Assembly: GCA_022180565.1 (NCBI GenBank) | Contig: BQML01000026.1 | Coordinates: 1 to 48,459, forward strand | Origin: Bacteroidia bacterium | GTDB lineage: Bacteria; Bacteroidota; Ignavibacteria; UBA10030 | DNA length: 48,459 bases | Direction: 5' to 3' | Part shown: positions 42,444-48,459 of the stretch, one piece after another | Layout of the letters: each line of letters begins with the position of its first letter | How positions within the stretch are numbered: the stretch's first letter is position 1 | Made by a program: the position numbers and the translations under genes | The notes under the pieces: generated by a model | Databases searched by the model: none | Seen by the model: only the letters and a program-made list of their open reading frames with translations | Told to the model about the DNA's origin: nothing

Positions 42444-42472
42444 CGGACTCGCGGAGACGCTTGTCTCGTCGG

Positions 42473-42501
42473 TTGCACGGCACAAGTTTTTTCGGTACTT
42501 T
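42473..42501 (+). promoter_or_regulatory. Promoter of the second ECF sigma gene
   Basis: TTGCAC (42473-42478), 17 bp spacer, TACTTT (42496-42501), followed by G. The leader would be about 60 bases. With the tmk promoter it explains most of the 181-base divergent gap. Confidence 0.5.
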
Positions 42502-42566
42502 GGTCCGGTTTGCGCAACGAGCTGGAACGCCAATGACCGGCAGATCGACTCACACCGCACCTCGGG

Positions 42567-43232
42567 ATGTCCGCTCCGCGAAGAAAACATACCCCTCCTT
42601 CTCGCCGCACCAAACAACCGTCGACGCCCGATAGCGCCGAACGAAGGCGGCTCGAATCCAGGAACGAAGATACAACACTTATTCAATTCGCCCTCAAAGG
42701 CGATCAATCGGCATTTGCCCGCCTCAGGGAGAAATACCACGACGCAATTTACAATCTGATCTATCGCATGATCCGGGAGAAAGAGGAGGTGGAAGACCTG
42801 ACGCAAGAAGCCTTCATCAAGGCTTTTGCCTCACTCTCTTCCTTCAACGATGAATTCGCTTTCTCCACCTGGCTGTACAAGATCGCCACAAACAACTGTA
42901 TCGACCATATCAGGCGAAAGAAGCTTCAGACATTTTCGATCGACAAACCCGTCGAAGCACGGGAAAACGAGATCATGTTCGAAGTGCCGGATTCGACCTA
43001 TGAACCGGACCGGGACATGATTGCCAGGCAGCGGAAGAAACTGCTGGACGACGCCATACAATCCCTGCCCCCGAAGTACCGGCAGGTTATTCTCATGAGA
43101 CACCAAGAGGAAATGGAGTATCAGGAAATAGCCCGGGCATTGAAGCTCCCCCTTGGCACCGTAAAGGCCCATATTTTCAGAGCCCGTGAGATGCTCTACA
43201 AATACTTGCGGGACAAAATGCGCAATTATTGA
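42567..43232 (+). CDS. ECF-family sigma factor, second copy
   Basis: A 221-residue group-4 sigma factor. The first 35 residues are basic and Pro/Arg-rich, then region 2 begins at TTLIQFALKGDQSAFARL and contains DLTQEAFIKAFASLSSF and FSTWLYKIATNNCIDHIRR. Region 4 begins at DAIQSLPPKYRQVILMRHQEEM and has the helix-turn-helix IARALKLPLGTVKAHIFRARE. Unlike the first sigma factor it has no adjacent zinc-finger anti-sigma gene; the next gene is a toast-rack protein. That context is uncommon and leaves its control unknown. Confidence 0.93.
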   Translation: MSAPRRKHTPPSRRTKQPSTPDSAERRRLESRNEDTTLIQFALKGDQSAFARLREKYHDAIYNLIYRMIREKEEVEDLTQEAFIKAFASLSSFNDEFAFSTWLYKIATNNCIDHIRRKKLQTFSIDKPVEARENEIMFEVPDSTYEPDRDMIARQRKKLLDDAIQSLPPKYRQVILMRHQEEMEYQEIARALKLPLGTVKAHIFRAREMLYKYLRDKMRNY

Positions 43233-43277
43233 GGTCCCTGTAACTCCCATTCCGGGCCTCCGTAGTACAGTACGGAC

Positions 43278-44141
43278 ATGATCACCCCCTCGTACAAGAC
43301 CGGCATTTTCATTGGACTGTTTCTGGCAGGAGGGCTCCGCGCCGGGGCGCAGGAGCGCCGGCATAAGGAAATCCCGCTCGGCAACGAACGGGAGATCTCC
43401 GTTATTGTCGATGTGTCCTTCGGTACGGTCATCATTGGTCCAGGCCCCTCAGAGAAGCTCGTCGTGGCGGATTTCTCCTCGCGCAGAGAAGGCGAATCCG
43501 AGGACTTCAAGATTTCGTATAAGAGTTTCGGAACCCGCGGTGAACTTATCGTACGCTCCAAAGACCGATCCCGTTTTTGGGGAAAAGACGATGAATCGGA
43601 AGACCGGGTGTGGACCCTGCAGTTCTCCGATAGGATCCCTATGGATCTCCGGGTCGAGCTGGGAGCGGGAAAGGGAGACTTGGACCTTTCAGGCCTGCGG
43701 ATTCAGTCTCTGCGAGTGTCCTCCGGAGCCAGCTCCGTAGAATTGAATTGCAGCACACCCAATCCGATTGTTGCAGAAGAGGTGATCATCGAGTCTGGTG
43801 TCAGCAAGTTCACCGCCAGGAATCTCGCCAACACGAATTTCCGCAGACTGAAGTTCAGCGGGGGCGTCGGGGCCTACAGGCTGGATTTCAGCGGGAAGCT
43901 GATACGGGATGCCGAAGCGAAGGTTGAAGTGGGGTTGGGGGCGATCACCATCGACGTGCCGCGGGAAATGCCGGTGCAGTTGTATTACGACGACACATGG
44001 TTTTCCAGCTTTGACCTCGACGATGGATTCATGAAACGACGCGGGGGGATGTACGAAACGGTGGGATTTGCCTCCGGCAACCCGGCCCTCTCCATCCGCA
44101 TCGAAGCCGGCCTTGGAAGCGTAAAAATCCGCAGAAGATAG
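43278..44141 (+). CDS. Exported toast-rack/LiaF-like beta-helix protein
   Basis: A 287-residue protein with a short signal peptide (MITPSYKTGIFIGLFLAGGLRAGA). The middle shows a stacked-strand pattern with regular D, N and G turns: DLRVELGAGKGDLDLSGL, SLRVSSGASSVEL, VIIESGVSKFTARNLANTNF, FSGGVGAYRLDFSG and VEVGLGAITIDVP. This resembles the toast-rack/DUF2154-DUF4097 group, whose members sense cell-envelope damage in some bacteria. It follows the ECF sigma gene after 45 bases on the same strand, so a role as envelope sensor or target of that sigma factor is inferred. Confidence 0.75.
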   Translation: MITPSYKTGIFIGLFLAGGLRAGAQERRHKEIPLGNEREISVIVDVSFGTVIIGPGPSEKLVVADFSSRREGESEDFKISYKSFGTRGELIVRSKDRSRFWGKDDESEDRVWTLQFSDRIPMDLRVELGAGKGDLDLSGLRIQSLRVSSGASSVELNCSTPNPIVAEEVIIESGVSKFTARNLANTNFRRLKFSGGVGAYRLDFSGKLIRDAEAKVEVGLGAITIDVPREMPVQLYYDDTWFSSFDLDDGFMKRRGGMYETVGFASGNPALSIRIEAGLGSVKIRRR

Positions 44142-44149
44142 TTCCTCTC

Positions 44150-46771
44150 TCAGCCAATCCCAAAATGGAAGAACTGACCCCATGAGTAGGGGTGGCTGAC
44201 CTCATGCGTTCTGATGAGATTCAGCAACGCCTGACGATAGGCATCTCCGGGGGCCAACCCGTTTGCGAGATGCGTGTAGAAGAATTCCGAAAAGAACTTT
44301 GACGCCTTTCGGTCGGCCCCCCACGCATTCAGAAACACATCCGAAGTCCCGTTGATTCTCAGGAGAAACGCGTGCAGAGGCGTCAGCCCGGTCCCCTGCC
44401 CCAGCGTGTTGGACAAAACCACCACCGGAAAAGCCTGATGGGCGGCAAGCTGTTTGAAGGGAACTTCAATGGACTCGTCCAGTGTTTCGCCGTCCGACAA
44501 TGCCATGGTTCCGAACGGAAAATTGCCCGCCTCATTCCGGAAGTCCGTGGACAGCTGAAGAATGTCGGCTTTCACCGCAACATTTCTCCACGTCGCTTCG
44601 AGCCCAATGAGCACCGACGCGTCCCGAAAAAAACTCCGTATGTCGCGCAATTCATAATCGATGGACCAGTTCCGGCCCGAGGGATTGCCAACAGCAAGAA
44701 CCTGCTGAATCCGTGATGAGCCGGTTACGCGGAAGCGAAGGGATCCCAGAGTGGTGAGGTAATCGACACTGGTGATTTCGACCAGGTAGCGAATCGTTCC
44801 GTCGCGCTCCTGCCGCTCCAGCACGTGGAAAGGAAAATTCTCGAACTCGCCCGGAACAATCACAAGGTTGCGGTCCATCATCGAATCTATCGGACGAAGG
44901 AGAATGTCATAGAGCGTGGTCGACAGCGTCGCGAAGCGTGTCATGGCAGGGAGGCTTGCCTCTCCCGCCGCTCCTGAATAGACGTTGGGGTCTCTCAGGA
45001 GTCTCATGTACTCTGCAACAAGGCTGCGGAGGCGGTCGCGTCCCACGGGGACGGTCTTAACATCAAACATCGTCCTCGAGACTGCAAAGATCGAAAGTTC
45101 CTGTTCGGCCGGAAGGAACGAGATCAGCAGAGTTCCCCGCGGAAGGCTTGCCTGCACCTGGTTCAAGGTTGGGGTATACCCGCCTGCGAGCGGCGCGTAA
45201 TTCGGGAAAGCATCGGACACGCGTCGGGCGATCGTTTCCATCTCCTTGCGAAGTATCGCGAGCCGCGCCCTGGCTTGCTGAAGTGTCCTGGCCGGGGCCT
45301 GATAATCGCGATGGGACAGCAGGGCGGACACTTCACATTGGAGAAGTCTGTACTCTTCCAAGCTCGCTCTGTACTCTTCCATATCCTTCTGCAGTACTAT
45401 GTTCCTGATGGGAATGGATTCCCCGGCGAGCAGTCGGGCATACAGGATCGACCGGAACCGGTCTGCCGCCATCAGGGCATCAGCGGGGCGACGAATCTGC
45501 AGGAGAACGGATGCAAGGTTGGTGTACCACTCCCCGCGTGCCCGGTCGAGCTCGAGTTCCCTTTGATACGGCAGATGGAGTTCAGGATTCAGATATTCCC
45601 CCTGGCGCATCTCGATGAGTTCCACGGCCTTTTCATACATGGCCCGGGCTTCTACAAGCCGTCCCACTGACCGATACAGGTCTCCGGCGCGGCCGCAGGC
45701 GTAAGCCTCCCCGGCAAGATGCGAACAGTCTTGAAATCGCTGGGCGATTTGCAGATAGGATTCAATCCGCTTGTCAATCTGAAACGCCGGCGTTTGGGGA
45801 GGGATCTGACGTTCGGTAATATTGGCAATGAACAAATAGAGGTAGTTTTCTGCGAGTCGGTCGCCTGAGGAACGTGCAGAGGCTGACGCCTGTGTATAGA
45901 ATCGCTTGGCATCCTCCAGCCTTCCGCTTTCTGCATACACGGTACCGATGGAAAACAGGAGCAGGGACTCGTACTCCTTTCCCGTCCGGAGTGATCGCAG
46001 AGTATTCACGCCGTCGCGGAAGCGTTCCAGAGCGGCATTGCCTTCGTTCATCGCGCGGTAGACGTTCCCAAACGCAACGGCAAGTCTCGCAGCGGCTTGC
46101 GGCGCTTCGGACGCATCCAACGTCTGCTTTGCCTGCGTCAAGGAGTTCAGAGCCTCTCCGTACCTCCCCTGGCGATAGTACGCTTCTCCCATGCCAAGGA
46201 GAACCATGGCCGTCCGTCCCTCCTCCCCTGCCGCTTTGTATTCCTTGAGGGCAATCTCGTACTCCGAGATGGCATCGTCCCAGCGATTCATCCAGTACAG
46301 CGCCGTTCCTTTCCGCAGCGCGCTGAGCGCCTTGCCGGGCTTGTCGTCAAAGGCCTCGGTCAGGACATACGAGGATTCGTACTCTTCCACCGCCTTCCGG
46401 TAATCGCCCATGGCGCCGACGATATCGCCTTTGAGGATGTGGATTCTTGCCTGTGCGCGAAAATCGTTGGCCTTACGGGCGTGCTCGAAGGCAATTGTCG
46501 CTGTCTCGAGGGCGCTCCTGAACTGTCCCGATGCGATGTGAATCCTGCTGATGTAGAGGTACGAATCGGCGAGCCGGGAGAGGTCGTTCTCCTGTTCATA
46601 GAGCGGAAGGGCCTGCGTGAAAAATACTTCGGCCTGGCTGTAGGATCCGCTCTCATACAGAGCCACGGCCCGATCAAACAGCTCATTGGCGTTGACGAGG
46701 GGGGATTGATCCACATCGCAGGCGGCGAGGAAACACGCAAGAAGAGCAAGCGTCCCGAGGGTCGTGCGCAA
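44150..46771 (-). CDS. TPR-CHAT lipoprotein with degenerate catalytic dyad
   Basis: An 873-residue lipoprotein. The start is uncertain: TTG 46771 with AAGGA 10 bases upstream (CTG 46774 is the alternative); the frame runs further up but would include the terminator at 46794-46823. Residues 1-18 form a signal with lipobox LAAC (Cys18). Residues 25 to about 430 contain TPRs (for example AVALYESGSYSQAEVFFTQA, GEAYYRQGRYGEALNSLTQA). A coiled segment leads to a CHAT domain (about 570-873): GTLLISFLPAEQELSIFAVS, NLVIVPGEFENFPFHVLE, DILQLSTDF and VVVLSNTLGQG. Active CHAT proteases have HLATHG and LSAC here. Thus His is Asp743 and Cys is Thr789. It is likely a non-catalytic scaffold. Confidence 0.85.
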   Translation of the reverse strand: MRTTLGTLALLACFLAACDVDQSPLVNANELFDRAVALYESGSYSQAEVFFTQALPLYEQENDLSRLADSYLYISRIHIASGQFRSALETATIAFEHARKANDFRAQARIHILKGDIVGAMGDYRKAVEEYESSYVLTEAFDDKPGKALSALRKGTALYWMNRWDDAISEYEIALKEYKAAGEEGRTAMVLLGMGEAYYRQGRYGEALNSLTQAKQTLDASEAPQAAARLAVAFGNVYRAMNEGNAALERFRDGVNTLRSLRTGKEYESLLLFSIGTVYAESGRLEDAKRFYTQASASARSSGDRLAENYLYLFIANITERQIPPQTPAFQIDKRIESYLQIAQRFQDCSHLAGEAYACGRAGDLYRSVGRLVEARAMYEKAVELIEMRQGEYLNPELHLPYQRELELDRARGEWYTNLASVLLQIRRPADALMAADRFRSILYARLLAGESIPIRNIVLQKDMEEYRASLEEYRLLQCEVSALLSHRDYQAPARTLQQARARLAILRKEMETIARRVSDAFPNYAPLAGGYTPTLNQVQASLPRGTLLISFLPAEQELSIFAVSRTMFDVKTVPVGRDRLRSLVAEYMRLLRDPNVYSGAAGEASLPAMTRFATLSTTLYDILLRPIDSMMDRNLVIVPGEFENFPFHVLERQERDGTIRYLVEITSVDYLTTLGSLRFRVTGSSRIQQVLAVGNPSGRNWSIDYELRDIRSFFRDASVLIGLEATWRNVAVKADILQLSTDFRNEAGNFPFGTMALSDGETLDESIEVPFKQLAAHQAFPVVVLSNTLGQGTGLTPLHAFLLRINGTSDVFLNAWGADRKASKFFSEFFYTHLANGLAPGDAYRQALLNLIRTHEVSHPYSWGQFFHFGIG

Positions 46772-46793
46772 CAGTTTTACGTCCTTGATGGAG

Positions 46794-46823
46794 AAAAAAA
46801 ACCCGTGGCGATGTGCCACGGGT
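46794..46823 (-). terminator. Terminator of the upstream outer-membrane protein gene
   Basis: Minus-strand stem ACCCGTGGC (46823-46815), loop, GCCACGGGT (46809-46801), then a run of T (46801-46794). It ends the transcript from the gene whose stop is at 46866. Its first arm overlaps the predicted start of the CHAT-gene transcript. Confidence 0.88.
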
Positions 46824-46852
46824 AATATAGGAAAGAGCTTGGGGGAGTGCAA
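46824..46852 (-). promoter_or_regulatory. Promoter of the TPR-CHAT gene
   Basis: On the minus strand TTGCAC (46852-46847), 17 bp spacer, TATATT (46829-46824). The predicted start near 46817 lies inside the first arm of the terminator, so this transcript would lack part of the hairpin and escape it. Confidence 0.65.
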
Positions 46853-46865
46853 CTGCTTCTGAGCT

Positions 46866-47795
46866 TCACCGGAAGCTGATGCCGACACCAAGCGCGAAGG
46901 CGTTGGTGGTTCCGAGGTTATAATCGGCATGAATGTTCAGAACCAGCAATGAAACGCGCGCGCCGAGAAGCAGTCGTGATTTTGTGTTCCCATCGTGAGT
47001 GAATTCGACCGTGCCGCCCGTTCCACTGACGGAGTACGGCCCCACCTTGACGGAAGAACTTTCCAGTTGGAACCCTGCGTAGACCGTGAGCAGGAGAAGA
47101 TGTTTACTCACCTCCACACCATACGCCGTCCCGCTTGCCTCCAGCAATTTTGCCCCGCTGGCGTCCTCGTAGTTGAGCTTCTGCGTGAAGAAATGGACCG
47201 CCACGTCGAGTGGGAGAAGGGGGATGTATTGATCGATGTCATGCCTGAGTCCGAATCCGAGGAGATTGACCTTGCCGACGTCGCCGATCTTCGCCGTTGG
47301 AAAGAAACGTCCCATGACCTCGAACCCAAACGGCAGGCCGATGGAAACCTGGGGGACGATCAAAGGGGTTGTGGGGATGTCGAGACCTCCGGGGATCTCA
47401 AAACCTGTGGGCGTGACCCCGTCATTGAGATACACCGGAGTCTTACTCTTTGACCCAACAACACTGTTCGCCTCCACGGTTGCAGGATAATCTGTTGTCC
47501 TGGTGTACGGACCGATGGTCGGTGGTGTTTCAAACTGGTACTTCTTGTCGGCCTCCTGAATCAGCGCGCCGGTAAGTTTGATGTGAACATCGAACCCCAG
47601 GATACTGTGTACGTCGGCGGTATGGTAGAGTCCGGAGTTGAGCGCAACGCCCCAACCGTTCAACAAGGGTGCGGCGTACCGTTCCGCATTGACTCTTACC
47701 ATCTGCTTCAACTGTTCACCAAAATCCTGCGCGGTGAGCACCGACAGGCTGTTCACCAGCACTGCGACAACTGCCAGATATCGGATCGGTTTCAC
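46866..47795 (-). CDS. Exported outer-membrane-type protein (DUF6588-like)
   Basis: A 309-residue protein. GTG 47795 is chosen because GGGAGG lies 8 bases upstream and the signal peptide follows (VKPIRYLAVVAVLVNSLSVLTAQ). The mature protein is strand-rich: WGVALNSGLYHTADVHSILGF, VSIGLPFGFEVMGRFFPTA, LLGFGLRHDIDQYIPLLPLD and LDVAVHFFTQKLNYED, ending GVGISFR, which fits an outer-membrane barrel. It resembles the DUF6588 group of Bacteroidota as I recall it; that name is tentative. It is followed by a strong terminator. Confidence 0.72.
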   Translation of the reverse strand: MKPIRYLAVVAVLVNSLSVLTAQDFGEQLKQMVRVNAERYAAPLLNGWGVALNSGLYHTADVHSILGFDVHIKLTGALIQEADKKYQFETPPTIGPYTRTTDYPATVEANSVVGSKSKTPVYLNDGVTPTGFEIPGGLDIPTTPLIVPQVSIGLPFGFEVMGRFFPTAKIGDVGKVNLLGFGLRHDIDQYIPLLPLDVAVHFFTQKLNYEDASGAKLLEASGTAYGVEVSKHLLLLTVYAGFQLESSSVKVGPYSVSGTGGTVEFTHDGNTKSRLLLGARVSLLVLNIHADYNLGTTNAFALGVGISFR

Positions 47796-47839
47796 AGAAC
47801 CAACCTCCCTCGAAATGAATTGATAGTGATCATGGAGTA

Positions 47840-47868
47840 AATATCCTGAACTCTTCGGCCAGATGCAA
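47840..47868 (-). promoter_or_regulatory. Possible promoter of the DUF6588-like gene
   Basis: On the minus strand TTGCAT (47868-47863), 17 bp spacer, GATATT (47845-47840). The -10 lacks the usual first T, so confidence is low. It lies between the GDPD stop and GTG 47795. Confidence 0.35.
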
Positions 47869-47871
47869 CGA

Positions 47872-48459
47872 TCAGATGGACCGTACGATGTCGTCGGCGT
47901 TGTCGGAGATAATGCCATCGATCCCCCCTTCGGCCAATTTCTTGGCATCCTGCACGGAATTCAGCGTGTAGGCATAGAGAGCCAAACCATGTTGACGTGC
48001 GTCACGAATCATGGATTTCCGAAGTTCTCGCCGCGCGCACACGAAGACTGAGGCGCCGACCCGCTCCGCGAGTTTGGACGGCGAGCGGCCGAAGTCGCGG
48101 TACAGGTTGTAGATGACGCCCCGCGGAATGGAAGGATCCAGCGTCGAGGCCACAGCAAGCAGGTCGTGGGTGAAGCTGGACAGCAACACCTGCGATGTCA
48201 TTCCGCATTCGCGGACATCCTCCATGACGCGTTCGACGAATTGCCCGGCATCGCGGAGCCAGAGATCGCTTTTCAGTTCGATGTTGACCCAACAGGTGCC
48301 GCGCGCGGCGGTCAGTACTTCCTTCAGAGTGGGAATCCGTTCGCCGGCAAACGACGGATGGAACCATGATCCCGCATCGAACCGCTTCAGTTCTTCGAGC
48401 GTGTAGTTGCGCACCGCTCCGTTGCCTGTTGTGGTGCGCTGGCGAGTCCGGTCGTGAAA
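47872..48459 (-). CDS. Glycerophosphodiester phosphodiesterase (partial)
   Basis: The C-terminal 195 codons of a GDPD-family TIM-barrel enzyme, which hydrolyses glycerophosphodiesters to glycerol 3-phosphate and an alcohol. The frame is open to the right edge of the window and begins FHDRTRQRTTTGNGAV, matching the conserved HD..LDRTT.G.G loop with a catalytic His. Then come LEELKRFDAGSWF, IPTLKEVL, the metal Glu/Lys pair in NIELKSD, and the closing AYTLNSVQDAKKLAEGGIDGIISDNAD (part). An internal ATG at 48414 is not the true start because the conserved loop lies before it. Confidence 0.92.
   Translation of the reverse strand, partial: FHDRTRQRTTTGNGAVRNYTLEELKRFDAGSWFHPSFAGERIPTLKEVLTAARGTCWVNIELKSDLWLRDAGQFVERVMEDVRECGMTSQVLLSSFTHDLLAVASTLDPSIPRGVIYNLYRDFGRSPSKLAERVGASVFVCARRELRKSMIRDARQHGLALYAYTLNSVQDAKKLAEGGIDGIISDNADDIVRSI

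Noticed and set aside
42386-42613. N-terminal extension of thymidylate kinase
   Set aside because: It lies over the two divergent promoters and the start of the sigma gene; the P-loop begins right after ATG 42385.
46772-46930. N-terminal extension of the CHAT protein to 46930
   Set aside because: It would include the terminator hairpin and the promoter and lacks a signal peptide; a later TTG start gives a lipoprotein signal.
1-48459. CRISPR arrays, tRNA or rRNA genes, prophage or integrative element boundaries
   Set aside because: No repeated spacer structure, no tRNA-like cloverleaf in the short gaps, and no integrase or phage genes were seen; the only mobile-type gene is the RAYT.

Overview
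The window looks like a chromosome segment of a Gram-negative, didermic bacterium of the FCB superphylum, most likely a Bacteroidota/Ignavibacteriota/Kapabacteria-type lineage. The evidence is a C-terminal sorting domain of the NPFNPST type, a DUF3078 outer-membrane protein, the small ribosomal protein bTHX, dodecin, LpxH (lipid A synthesis) and many signal peptides and lipoboxes. G+C is moderately high by eye. Placement at class level is inference. Genes are densely packed; no gene-free stretch exceeds 300 bases, and I see no rRNA, tRNA, CRISPR array or prophage.

Layout. 1-2129 (minus): a cell-surface pair, a lipoprotein fragment and a CHAP-domain secreted protein whose signal peptide is broken by a run of 13 G. 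2254-10326 (plus): ECF sigma factor, FecR-type anti-sigma factor and a small partner, followed by a YceI protein, an exported intradiol-dioxygenase-like protein, an RND efflux pump (adaptor and permease) and a haem-binding protein. 10352-13199 (plus): DUF3078 barrel, then NrfH and NrfA for respiratory ammonification of nitrite. 13205-15074 (minus): an LhgO-like oxidase and a REP-associated transposase that carries a REP-like palindrome inside its own coding sequence. 15126-18403 (plus): a large exported TolB-propeller/amidohydrolase fusion. 18461-21760 (plus): bTHX, DinB-like protein, membrane protein, dodecin, acetyltransferase, STAS-like protein and AI-2E-type permease. 21769-26046 (minus): a TRAP transporter operon of the TatT type ending in ferritin. 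26059-30524 (plus): ion permease, LpxH and penicillin-binding protein 1A. 30538-35175 (minus): PpiD-like chaperone, outer-membrane protein, AroK and AroB. 35185-40086 (plus): SecD, SecF, STAS protein, BtuF-like lipoprotein and deoxynucleoside kinase. 40083-42443 (minus): thymidylate kinase and CtpA protease. 42473-44141 (plus): second ECF sigma factor and a toast-rack protein. 44150-48459 (minus): a TPR-CHAT lipoprotein with a degenerate catalytic dyad, an outer-membrane-type protein and a partial glycerophosphodiester phosphodiesterase.

The intergenic regions share a promoter pattern that I read by eye: a -35 of TTGC or TTGA type, a spacer of almost always 17 bp, and a -10 of TATATT/TACTTT type. 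It occurs before most first genes of transcription units and helps to fix starts.

The points most worth a second look are the poly-G tract in the signal peptide of the CHAP protein, the palindrome starting with GTAG inside the transposase, the CHAT domain without its His/Cys dyad, the terminator hairpin whose first arm contains the likely start site of the next transcript, the palindrome in the promoter spacer before the STAS-like gene, and an NrfA with CxxCH at the catalytic haem position.
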